Assembly (NCBI GenBank): GCA_034437755.1
Contig: DAOTTV010000125.1
Location: 1 to 39,510 of the forward strand
Reading direction: 5' to 3'
Origin: JAUZRW01 sp034437755
Lineage (GTDB): Bacteria; Chloroflexota; Anaerolineae; Aggregatilineales; Phototrophicaceae
Length of the DNA stretch: 39,510 nucleotides
Positions 8,366 to 16,519 of the stretch are shown here, piece by piece (the stretch's first letter is position 1; each line of letters begins with the position of its first letter). The notes below the pieces were generated by a model. That model searched no databases, was not told the DNA's origin, and saw only the letters and a list, made by a program, of their open reading frames with translations. A program made the translations under genes and the position numbers.

Positions 8366-9097
8366 ATGACGGATAAGCAAAGCATGATCGGCAAACGGGT
8401 GGATATACTGGATAAAGGCTGGATTGAACTTGTAGACCTGATGCCCCACCCTAGCGCAGATGTGTCTGGTGATCTAGCCATTGTCAACGCGGCACGAGTG
8501 AGCTTTTTAGGCGAAAGCAAAGGCGCAGAGCGCGATAAGAAGCTCTTGTTCTATCTCATGCGTCATCGGCACACATCACCTTTCGAGATGGTAGAATTTA
8601 AGTTTCGGGTGCGTGCGCCACTGGTCACATGGTGGCAGTGGGTGCGTCACAGAACAGCAAACTTCAACGCACAATCTGGACGCTATACGCCCTTTGCAGA
8701 GAACGATTTCTACGTGCCAGATGTCTGGCGCAAACAATCTAAAGATAACAAGCAAGCGAGTGATGGTCAGGTGACGGATGCCGAAGGCAAAGCTCTCACT
8801 ACCGATCTTGTCCGTCACTACGAAGAAGGTTACCGTCTTTATCAACAGGCGCTTAATCAAGGCATCGCCAAAGAACAAGCGCGATTGTTCCTGCCCGGCT
8901 TCAGCGTGTACTATACGTGGGTCGTCAAGCAGGATGCTCACAATCTGATGCACTTCTTGAAATTACGCATGGCGCAAGATTCTCAATATGAGATTCGCGT
9001 GTATGCTAATGTTATCTATGAGCATTTCTTCAAGCCGGCCCTGCCGTGGACAACTGAAGCCTACGAGACCTATATGCTCAACCCATCAACGACATAA
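8366..9097 (+). CDS. thyX: flavin-dependent thymidylate synthase ThyX
   Basis: This 243-residue enzyme makes dTMP from dUMP with FAD, NADPH and methylene-tetrahydrofolate. The ThyX motif is RHRTANFNAQSGRY (R94-H95-R96, N99, S104, R106). The usual first Ser of RHRxxSxxxxSxR is Asn here, while the second Ser and the Arg are kept. SPFEMVEFKFRVRAP also fits. The ATG at 8366 sits 8 bases after AGGAT, whereas the ATG at 8360 would be too close to it. The C-terminal helices (QDAHNLMHFLKLR) match the family. It stands after the ruv operon with a 35-base gap, and may be read through from it. Confidence 0.93.
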   Translation: MTDKQSMIGKRVDILDKGWIELVDLMPHPSADVSGDLAIVNAARVSFLGESKGAERDKKLLFYLMRHRHTSPFEMVEFKFRVRAPLVTWWQWVRHRTANFNAQSGRYTPFAENDFYVPDVWRKQSKDNKQASDGQVTDAEGKALTTDLVRHYEEGYRLYQQALNQGIAKEQARLFLPGFSVYYTWVVKQDAHNLMHFLKLRMAQDSQYEIRVYANVIYEHFFKPALPWTTEAYETYMLNPSTT

Positions 9098-9098
9098 C

Positions 9099-9137
9099 CT
9101 AACGCCGACCAACAGCATCGGCGTTGGTCGGTGTTAG
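9099..9137. terminator. convergent hairpin between thyX and globin gene
   Basis: A 15-bp stem with one G-T pair (arms 9099-9113 and 9123-9137) encloses a 9-base loop. It lies in the 50-base gap between convergent genes, so it probably stops transcription from both sides. No long T-run follows, which makes it an atypical intrinsic terminator. Confidence 0.65.
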
Positions 9138-9147
9138 CGAACGGAGA

Positions 9148-9537
9148 TTATGTCACATCGTACTGATTGATCATGGCAGAGCCGCCGCGCTGGAAATACT
9201 CGCGCATGACGCTCCGCGCCGGTTCTTCGATGCCAACTTCGTCGATGGCTTCTAGCATGTATTGCACCCACAGGTTACGCAGGTGCGGCGTGATCGGGTA
9301 CGGGTTATGACGCATCCGCAGGCGGGGATGCCCGCGCTCGTCCATATAAGTGCGGGGGCCACCCCAATATTGTGTCAGGAACAGGAACTGCCACTTCTTG
9401 CCGGGTTCAAGATCATCGGGGAAAATCGCCCGTAATTCTTCATCTGCTTCGACCTTTGCGTAGAACGCATCGACAAGCGCACGGATGGTGGCTTCACCAC
9501 CGACCATGTCGTATATCGTGGGGTCATTTTGTGTCAT
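9148..9537 (-). CDS. glbO: truncated haemoglobin, group II type
   Basis: This 129-residue protein binds haem through proximal H77 in HPRLRMRH. Y26 (B10, in FYAKVE) and W90 (G8) form the distal site typical of group II (HbO) globins. FLTQYWGGP and ERGHPRLRMRH are strong family signatures. Such proteins bind oxygen or nitric oxide and are linked to stress handling. The gene is convergent with thyX, and its upstream region separates it from the binding-protein gene. The gene symbol follows general usage for the family. Confidence 0.92.
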   Translation of the reverse strand: MTQNDPTIYDMVGGEATIRALVDAFYAKVEADEELRAIFPDDLEPGKKWQFLFLTQYWGGPRTYMDERGHPRLRMRHNPYPITPHLRNLWVQYMLEAIDEVGIEEPARSVMREYFQRGGSAMINQYDVT

Positions 9538-9638
9538 GTTGAGTGCCTCTCTAAAAATTTGGCTTTACAATCAGTGTCACCACAGTACAATCCTAAGCCG
9601 ATTGACAATCATTATCAGGCTTATAAGGAGCTAACTCA

Positions 9639-11672
9639 ATGAAAAGTTTTAAGCGCAGTCTCAGGATAGGCATCCTGCTGACGCTTTTTATATCTAGTTT
9701 TGCGATCTCTGCACAGGATGACAATCCCGAAACGATCACAGTCTCCGGTTCGGGTATCGCGAATCCGCTGTTACAGGCTTTAATCGACGCGAGTGAGACC
9801 GATCTGAGTTTTGATCTCAACACGGTCGGGACGACGCAAGCCCTCAATGATTTTTGCGCGGGCATCACGCCGATGGCGACTGCCAGCCGCGTGATCAACA
9901 TCGACGAGAATACGCTGTGCATCGACAATGATATTGATGTGGTTGAATTATTAATTGGTTATGAAGTCGTCGTGCTGGTACGCAATCCCGACGATGCTTT
10001 TTTGACATGCTTGACACAGGATGAACTGAATACCGTCTTTGCACCAAGTGCCAGCAATACGATTACCAACTGGTCGCAACTCGCGCCGGAAGGTGATGAT
10101 GCCGCGACCGAGACAGACGCTGATACCGAAGCAGATGATGCTACGCCGACCTTTGCGGATGAAAGCATCGACGTGCTGTTACCGCCGGATACCACCGTCA
10201 CCTATAATTTGCTGGATGAACTCGCAACTGGGTTCGGCTTCCGCAATGATGCGACAGTGAGCGCGATTCCCGACATCATCGACACCGTGAGCGCGACTAG
10301 CGGCGCAATTGGTGCGGTATCGCTAGCAGTGGCAGAAGATGCCGGTGAGGATGTACAGATTGTGGACATCGATACTGGCGCTGGATGCCAACGTCCGAGC
10401 GTTGACCTGATCGAACAAGCGGCGTATCCAGCGGCGTTGCCCCTGCTGGTTTATGTCAATCGCACTGCGCTGGACACGCTCCAGCCTTTCGTCGACGAAA
10501 TCATCAGCGATGATGCTCAGGCTGTCGTGCAAGCGGCAGGGATGACACCGGCAAGCCTCGTCACTTTCGAGACCAACCGTCGCATTGTCAGTGGCGAAAT
10601 CGAAGGGCAAGCCTTCAGCGCTGAGGAAACCGAATACAATATCGCCCCCAATCTCACGGGTGATGTGAGCGTCGGCGGTACAGCGCTCGCCTTCAACGTC
10701 GCCAACTCACACATCAGCCAGTTGACCAGCACCCGCCAAGAATTGACGATCACTACGGATTTCGTCGGCGACCGTCAAGGCATTGCGGATTTCTGTGCAG
10801 GTGAACTCGATATGCTATTCCTCGAAGATGATAGCTTGACCTGCCCTGAGGAGACGACCGCGCCGGTATTTGAGTCTTACGGTCTGGGGACGCTGGCAGT
10901 TGTCCTACTGAGCAACGAAGGTGATGATTATGCCACCTGCCTGACAACCGAGCAAGTCCGCGAAATCTGGCGCGCCGAATCGACCGAGACGGTGACCGCG
11001 TGGAATCAACTGGGCGAAGTCTTCCCAGAACAGGAGATGACACTCTTCGGGTTAAACGCCGGAGCCGTACTCGCAGATGTCATGCTGGCGCACGCGGACG
11101 GGGGCATCCCGCCGATTCGGGTCGATACTGAACAGGATCGCGACCCGTTATATCGGGCGGCGGCTGTTGCCAATGTCGAAGGTGCGCTGACCTATATGAG
11201 TTGGGTCGATTATCAGGATGTGCAAGCGAATGAACAAAGCGGCGTGCAATTAGTCGGTATCGATAGCGGCGAAGGGTGCATCTTCCCCACGGAGGAGACA
11301 ATCACCGACGGTAGCTATCCGCTCAAACGCAGTCTGACGCTGTTCGTCAATCAAGCGGCGCTGGCAGGTGCTGATGTGCAGGCACTCGTCTGGACGACAT
11401 TCGGCGAGCGCGCAACAGCAGTCTTGGAGACTGCGGATATATACGGCTTGGGCGAAGACGAGATTGCCCGCCTGCGCGACACCCTGCTGGTAGACTTCCG
11501 CGATGCGAGCGCACCGGAAACAGAAGCAGAAACAACAGGCGATGAAAGGCCGGATGTAGACGAAACAGAGACAGAAGCAGAAGCAAGCGACGTTGAACCT
11601 GACGCAAGCGCGGACGACAGCGCAGAGACCGAGACCGACACTGAAACAGGTGATGGTGCTGACGACGACTAA
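9639..11672 (+). CDS. secreted tandem PstS-like binding protein
   Basis: This 677-residue protein has a signal peptide (about 1-25, cleaved near ISA-QDD). Two periplasmic-binding-protein-like domains follow, about 31-315 and 338-620. They appear duplicated, because four Cys match: C73/C386 in DFCAG, C94/C402, C124/C434 in TCLT, and C250/C546 in D-S/T-G-x-G-C. The first domain has VSGSGIA near 35, like the ligand loop of phosphate-binding PstS. Its second copy (VGGTALA) is weaker. An acidic Thr/Glu/Asp insert lies at 151-170 and a long acidic tail at 622-677. No Pst permease is nearby. The ligand is unknown; phosphate is only a guess. Confidence 0.75.
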   Translation: MKSFKRSLRIGILLTLFISSFAISAQDDNPETITVSGSGIANPLLQALIDASETDLSFDLNTVGTTQALNDFCAGITPMATASRVINIDENTLCIDNDIDVVELLIGYEVVVLVRNPDDAFLTCLTQDELNTVFAPSASNTITNWSQLAPEGDDAATETDADTEADDATPTFADESIDVLLPPDTTVTYNLLDELATGFGFRNDATVSAIPDIIDTVSATSGAIGAVSLAVAEDAGEDVQIVDIDTGAGCQRPSVDLIEQAAYPAALPLLVYVNRTALDTLQPFVDEIISDDAQAVVQAAGMTPASLVTFETNRRIVSGEIEGQAFSAEETEYNIAPNLTGDVSVGGTALAFNVANSHISQLTSTRQELTITTDFVGDRQGIADFCAGELDMLFLEDDSLTCPEETTAPVFESYGLGTLAVVLLSNEGDDYATCLTTEQVREIWRAESTETVTAWNQLGEVFPEQEMTLFGLNAGAVLADVMLAHADGGIPPIRVDTEQDRDPLYRAAAVANVEGALTYMSWVDYQDVQANEQSGVQLVGIDSGEGCIFPTEETITDGSYPLKRSLTLFVNQAALAGADVQALVWTTFGERATAVLETADIYGLGEDEIARLRDTLLVDFRDASAPETEAETTGDERPDVDETETEAEASDVEPDASADDSAETETDTETGDGADDD

Positions 11673-11710
11673 ACCGCGCATATAGCACGCGCCGATATAA
11701 CCACATGATA

Positions 11711-11902
11711 GCGTGGACAGTCCATCACCAGAGCCTAAAGTCTCTGACTGCTAACAAGGTAAGTCCACTGAAGGGACTAAGGCGCACCTCAGCGGGGTCA
11801 GAGCTATTTTAGATGGCTTCCCCGCCGCACCACTTAGCCGCGATGCTTCAGCTTGCGACGGAAAAGCGGCGCGACCACGTTATTTTGTAGTCGTGCCCAC
11901 GC
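11711..11902 (+). ncRNA. candidate structured RNA, unclassified
   Basis: The 340-base gap before dinG contains about 190 bases that fold well by eye. A closing stem pairs GCGTGG (11711-11716) with CCACGC (11897-11902). Inner helices include CAGAG/CTCTG, AGTCC/GGACT, CTAAG/CTTAG, GCGGGG/CCCCGC capped by AGCTA/TGGCT, and GCCGC/GCGGC. A strong intrinsic terminator follows at 11920-11947. Length and shape do not exclude a 6S-like RNA, but I recognise no signature of 6S, SRP, RNase P, tmRNA or a common riboswitch. An alternative pairing of CACG (11876-11879) with CGTG competes with the closing stem. Confidence 0.45.
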
Positions 11903-11919
11903 GCCTATACAGCATAATA

Positions 11920-11947
11920 ACCCTCACATTGGATGTGGGGGTTTTTT
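11920..11947 (+). terminator. intrinsic terminator of the candidate RNA
   Basis: A 10-bp stem with one G-T pair (11920-11929 with 11933-11942), loop TGG, is followed by a run of six T. It ends the transcript that precedes dinG. Confidence 0.85.
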
Positions 11948-11956
11948 GCGTCTCTG

Positions 11957-11966
11957 TGCTATACTG
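11957..11966 (+). promoter_or_regulatory. extended -10 promoter of dinG
   Basis: TGCTATACTG is an extended -10 box directly downstream of the terminator and 58 bases before the dinG ATG. The same ten bases precede tRNA-Pro, tRNA-His and the suf genes. No clear -35 box is seen here. Confidence 0.5.
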
Positions 11967-12024
11967 GGTGATATTTGAATGTATACAATAATCAAACAGT
12001 CCCCGTTTTAGATTGGAGTACATA

Positions 12025-14799
12025 ATGCGCGGAGAACTCGTCGCGCTAGACTTAGAAACGACAGGCTTAGACGTCGAGAACGACTCGATTATCGAAATTG
12101 GCGCAGTACGTCTGCGCGATGGTGAAATTTTAGACGAATTCGGCATGTTGATTAATCCTGGGTTCGTCATCCCCGCTGAGACAACACACATCACGGGTAT
12201 TCATCAGGATGATTTACGCCATGCCCCCCGCTTACCCGAAGCTCTGCCACAAATTAGCGAATTCGTCGGCGATGCGCCGGTCATCGCTCATAATGTGAGC
12301 TTTGACATCAGTTTTATGCGCCGCTTCGGCACGCTCAAAAAGAATTTACCGATCGATACATACGAACTGGCCTCTATTTTGTTGCCCCGTGTCCCACGCT
12401 ACAGCCTATCTAGTCTATCCGCTGAGTTCGAGATTGATTTAGAGAACGCCCATCGCGCGCTCGATGATGCGCGGGCAACTGCAATCTTATACTGGGAACT
12501 GTGGAAGAAACTCACGGGCTTACCCCTGCATATCTTGCAAGAGATCAACCGTGCGATGACTAACATCACATGGGAGACCGGTGAAGTCTTTCGGGCGGCG
12601 CTGGCAACGGTAGAAGCTAGTACAAGCGCTGAGCCGGTGAGTGTGATTGATATTTTCGAGCCTCTGGAAAGCGACACACAGCCCCTCGCACCTGTCGCTG
12701 AGCCGCAATTACTGGATATCGAAGAGATTGTCAGCGCGTTGGGGGCTGATGGAACCTTGGCGCGCAATATCTTGAATTATGAGTATCGTGCCCAACAGGG
12801 CATCATGGCAAGCGCCATTGCCGAATCTTTCAATACTGATGAGCATCTGATTATCGAAGCGGGGACTGGTACCGGCAAATCGCTGGCGTATCTATTACCA
12901 GCGGCGCAGTGGGCCGTGACTAACAATCAGCGCGTCGTCATCTCGACCAATACGATTAACTTGCAAGACCAACTGATGAAGCACGATGTACCGGTAGTCG
13001 AGACATTAGTCAATGGCGAGCTGAAAGCCAGCGTCATGAAGGGACGTGGCAATTATCTCTGCCCGCGTCGTCTGGCGGCAGTGCGGCGACGCACCCCTGC
13101 CAATCTGGATGAATTACGGACGATGGCGAAGATTCTCGTCTGGTTGCAAGAGAGCCAAATCGGCGATCGCGGCGAGATTTCGTTACGCTCGTGGGAATAC
13201 TTCGTGTGGAATCGGTTGAGTGCCGAGGACGAAGGATGCACGACCCATCGGTGTATGAGCCAGATGAAAGGCACATGCCCGTACTATAAAGCACGCAAAC
13301 GCGCCGAATCATCGCATATTGTGATCGCTAATCACGCCCTACTGATCAGCGATGCCGTATCTGAGAATCGCGTCTTGCCTGAGTATGATTATCTGGTCGT
13401 CGATGAGGCTCATCAACTCGAAGATGCGATCACATTCGGACTCAGCACGCGCCTCGATATGTTAGGCTTGCTTCGTCGTCTCAGTGATCTAGGCGGCATC
13501 AATCGCGGTCTGCTTGGTGACTTGTTGCGGAGTGTGCGCGACGGTGCGCCCGATAAGATTGCTCTGCGGCTTGAGGCGTTCATCCAGAATATCAGCGATG
13601 CTGTCAAAGCCGCTGAAATCCACACGCGCAAGTTCTTCAATGCGGTTTACCAATTCACGATCGACAGCCGATCAGATCGTATGTCGAAAATTCGCATTGA
13701 CGATAAGCGGCGTAATCACGGCGCGTTCAGCAATGTGAAGGGCGCGTGGGAAACTTTGGCGGATTTTCTTGAGGCAATTGTCGAAGCGATGGACGAACTC
13801 GCCAACGCCCTCACGAAATTGGAGAAATACAAGATTCAGAGTTACGACGATCACATGCACGCAGCGACGGCGGCTGTGCGTAACCTGCGCGAGTCGTATC
13901 AGCATCTTCTGGCACTCGTACAAGCGCCAGATGCAAGCGTGATCTACTGGATCAATAACGCCAGTTCTGCCGAGTATATGTCGGTGCAGTCTGCGCCTCT
14001 GCACGTCGGATCGTTGATGGAAGAATACATCTGGCATCAGAAGAAATCAGCAATCTTGACCAGCGCCACCCTGACTACTGCCGGTTCGTTCGATTTCATG
14101 AAGCATCGCCTTTATGCCGACGACGTGAAAGAGTTTGATCTCGGTTCACCTTTCGATTATAAAGAATCAACGCTGGTCTACGTGCCGGATGATATTCCTA
14201 TGCCCAACGAGTCGGGGTATCAGCGCGCGGTCGAGCGTGGCATTGTCGATTTAGCGGCGGCGCTTGATGGGCGTGTGCTGGTGCTGTTCACCAGTTACAC
14301 CCAACTGCGCGAGACCGCGGCGAATATCTCGCCACGCTTAGCATTGGGGAATATCACCGTGTACGATCAGGCGACGGGCGGCAGTCGTGAATCCTTGCTC
14401 GATAGCTTCAAATCGACTGAAAAAGCGGTCTTGCTAGGGACGCGGAGCTTCTGGGAGGGTGTGGACATCCCCGGCGAAGATTTAAGCGCGCTGGTGATCG
14501 TGCGCCTGCCCTTCGCCGTGCCGACTGATCCGGTCTTCTCGTCACGCTCGGACGGGTATCGTGATGCCTTTCAAGAATTCGCCGTGCCAGAAGCGATTCT
14601 GCGCTTCCGGCAGGGCTTCGGGCGTTTAATCCGCACGCAGACCGATCGCGGGGTGGTGGCGCTTCTCGATAGTCGCGTGATTAACAAATCCTACGGCATG
14701 AAGTTCTTAGAATCACTGCCGGATTGTACCTTGCAATATGGTAAATTGGCAGAGATCGGTAAAGTAACCGAGCAATGGTTAAAACTGGACAAATCGTAA
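12025..14799 (+). CDS. dinG: DinG-type helicase with DEDDh exonuclease domain
   Basis: This 924-residue protein has an N-terminal 3'-5' exonuclease of the DEDDh type (D9, E11 in LDLETTG, up to about 175). A superfamily 2 XPD/DinG helicase follows: Walker A GTGTGKS with K285, the DEAH box D460-H463, and a C-terminal QGFGRLIRT motif. Four Cys (C346, C405, C410, C418) lie where Fe-S helicases hold a 4Fe-4S cluster, whereas many exonuclease-fused DinG of Firmicutes lack it. The ATG at 12025 lies 6 bases after GGAG, so the TTG at 12013 is not used. It probably unwinds 5' overhangs and D- or R-loops. Confidence 0.93.
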   Translation: MRGELVALDLETTGLDVENDSIIEIGAVRLRDGEILDEFGMLINPGFVIPAETTHITGIHQDDLRHAPRLPEALPQISEFVGDAPVIAHNVSFDISFMRRFGTLKKNLPIDTYELASILLPRVPRYSLSSLSAEFEIDLENAHRALDDARATAILYWELWKKLTGLPLHILQEINRAMTNITWETGEVFRAALATVEASTSAEPVSVIDIFEPLESDTQPLAPVAEPQLLDIEEIVSALGADGTLARNILNYEYRAQQGIMASAIAESFNTDEHLIIEAGTGTGKSLAYLLPAAQWAVTNNQRVVISTNTINLQDQLMKHDVPVVETLVNGELKASVMKGRGNYLCPRRLAAVRRRTPANLDELRTMAKILVWLQESQIGDRGEISLRSWEYFVWNRLSAEDEGCTTHRCMSQMKGTCPYYKARKRAESSHIVIANHALLISDAVSENRVLPEYDYLVVDEAHQLEDAITFGLSTRLDMLGLLRRLSDLGGINRGLLGDLLRSVRDGAPDKIALRLEAFIQNISDAVKAAEIHTRKFFNAVYQFTIDSRSDRMSKIRIDDKRRNHGAFSNVKGAWETLADFLEAIVEAMDELANALTKLEKYKIQSYDDHMHAATAAVRNLRESYQHLLALVQAPDASVIYWINNASSAEYMSVQSAPLHVGSLMEEYIWHQKKSAILTSATLTTAGSFDFMKHRLYADDVKEFDLGSPFDYKESTLVYVPDDIPMPNESGYQRAVERGIVDLAAALDGRVLVLFTSYTQLRETAANISPRLALGNITVYDQATGGSRESLLDSFKSTEKAVLLGTRSFWEGVDIPGEDLSALVIVRLPFAVPTDPVFSSRSDGYRDAFQEFAVPEAILRFRQGFGRLIRTQTDRGVVALLDSRVINKSYGMKFLESLPDCTLQYGKLAEIGKVTEQWLKLDKS

Positions 14800-14823
14800 A
14801 CGAGCGAATGGACAAACGCGGAT

Positions 14824-15177
14824 ATGATGACGCCAGCAGGTAAAGAATGTAAGCACTACTACGAGGATTTCCATCGCGGGCGTAATGTACAGGAGTGTCG
14901 CTTGAACAAGCTGAATCCGGAGTCGCAGAAGTGGCATCCAGATGATTGCGGGCGGTGTCCAGTGCCGGATATTTTGCGGGCCAACGCTGATCCTGATCTC
15001 GAGCTGAAGATCACGATCAAGAGCGGGTTTCTGGGCTTCGGGCGGCGCGTCGAAGTCGAAGCCTTCGATGGGCGCACGGGCGACCCGATCGACGATCCCT
15101 ATGTGGGTAAGGTTGATCCCGATAACCCGGGGCTGGAGATTTTCCGCCAAGCATTAGAAGACGACGACGATGATTAA
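14824..15177 (+). CDS. Cys-motif protein of unknown function
   Basis: This 117-residue protein has four Cys in the first half (C9, C25, C42, C45) with KHYYEDFHRGRNVQECRL and DDCGRCPVPDI, a possible zinc or Fe-S site. A beta-rich part (about 58-105) and a run of Asp at the end follow. I do not recognise the family. It lies 24 bases after dinG and overlaps the next gene by 8 bases, so the three are likely one operon. Its small size and conserved-looking Cys set suggest a metal-binding accessory protein, but this is inference. Confidence 0.7.
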   Translation: MMTPAGKECKHYYEDFHRGRNVQECRLNKLNPESQKWHPDDCGRCPVPDILRANADPDLELKITIKSGFLGFGRRVEVEAFDGRTGDPIDDPYVGKVDPDNPGLEIFRQALEDDDDD

Positions 15178-16330
15178 AGCGGTACTCTTAGATCTCGATA
15201 ACACGCTGATTCGCAACCCTGATCGGGCATTTGCGACTGGCTTCTTACAGCATTTCGAGCGATATATGCAGGAGACCATCGGCATTTCGAGATCAGGAGC
15301 GATCTTCCGGCAGGCGATAGAAGCCCTGAGCAAGCAGGATCGTCAGGGTGACACGCGCAATAGTGATCTCATCACGGCAATGCTCGCGACGGCTAGCGAC
15401 GGGCGCATTGACCAAGTGCAAGCCCAACAAGCCCTGACGACTTTCTACAGCGATGTTTATCCCGCGCTCGCGCCTTGCATTGCGCCGATTGCCGGCGTTG
15501 CGGATTTGATTCGACGCTTACACGATGCCGGCTATGCCTTGGTGATCGCCACCAACCCGATCTATGCCCATGAAGCAATTAAACGCCGGATGCAATGGGG
15601 ACAATTACCACTCGATGAAACGCTCTATGCGCTCATCACCAGTGCCGATAACATGCACTTCAGCAAGCCTGACCCAGCATATTACGCCGAGATTCTGGGG
15701 CGTGTCGGCATTGAGCCGGATGAAGCGATTATGGTCGGCGACGGCACGCGCAACGACATCGCCCCCGCCCAGACCATCGGTTTACATACATATGCGTTGG
15801 GTGAGAAGGACATCCACGATTTTGCCCGTGAATTCGATTTACAGCGCACGGCAGTGGCTGTCCACACCTATCGTCCAGAGATGATGATTCCGCAATTACG
15901 GGGGAATATCGGCGCGTTATACGGCTTTTTAGAGCAAGTCCAGCCGGCCTTCTGGACACAGCGCCCTGACCCGCAGGAATGGTCGATTTTGCAGATTCTA
16001 TGCCACCTGCTGACTGCCGAAGCCCACAACGAACGTCCGCGCCTCCAGCGCATTCTGGAAGAAGATAATCCCTTCATCACTGCCCCACCCCCGCCGGGAC
16101 CAGACATCCCGACCTGTGATGAGGATGGCTTTCGCATTGCAGACCATTTGAAGCATGCTCGCCGGCAGACAATCGACCTGCTTGCCGCGCTACAGTCTGA
16201 GCAATGGCAACGGCGGGCGCGTCACAGCATCTTCGGGTTAACGACCCTGCTTGAGATGGCGTATTTCACCGCTCAGCACGATCGTCTGCATCTCAATCAG
16301 TTATGCCAGACGATCGGACGTTGTGAATGA
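15170..16330 (+). CDS. HAD hydrolase fused to DinB-like domain
   Basis: This 386-residue protein has two parts. Residues 1-225 are a HAD phosphatase, with nucleophile D8 and D10 in LLDLDNT, ATNP (127-130), K166 in SKPDP, and D191/D196 in VGDGTRND. Residues about 241-384 resemble a DinB/YfiT four-helix bundle with the metal triad H279, H370 and H374 in HDRLH. DinB proteins often carry thiol-dependent transfer reactions, and HAD domains remove phosphate. The combined substrate is unknown. It overlaps the upstream Cys-motif gene. The GTG-free ATG start at 15170 follows from the overlap. Confidence 0.85.
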   Translation: MIKAVLLDLDNTLIRNPDRAFATGFLQHFERYMQETIGISRSGAIFRQAIEALSKQDRQGDTRNSDLITAMLATASDGRIDQVQAQQALTTFYSDVYPALAPCIAPIAGVADLIRRLHDAGYALVIATNPIYAHEAIKRRMQWGQLPLDETLYALITSADNMHFSKPDPAYYAEILGRVGIEPDEAIMVGDGTRNDIAPAQTIGLHTYALGEKDIHDFAREFDLQRTAVAVHTYRPEMMIPQLRGNIGALYGFLEQVQPAFWTQRPDPQEWSILQILCHLLTAEAHNERPRLQRILEEDNPFITAPPPPGPDIPTCDEDGFRIADHLKHARRQTIDLLAALQSEQWQRRARHSIFGLTTLLEMAYFTAQHDRLHLNQLCQTIGRCE

Positions 16331-16519
16331 GCGTTAGAAGCAGGCACATACTCGTTACAAGATGGTTCGTATTTCTGAACTCACTTGTGTGTTGCTTTTA
16401 TCGCCTTCGCCCCTGTGCTATCATACGTGTGAGAGACAGCAACACGCCTCATGGGTGGTCGAGCAGATCGACAACAGGAGCATCTATATTTACACATTTG
16501 ATGAACGGGTGATTCAGGG

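Noticed and set aside
11250..11706. several minus-strand frames under the end of the binding-protein gene
   Set aside because: They are shadows of the acidic repeats in the secreted protein and give low-complexity Ser/Leu/Arg chains.
11711..11902. tmRNA, SRP RNA, RNase P or a named riboswitch
   Set aside because: None of their conserved core sequences can be found by eye, so the RNA is left unclassified.
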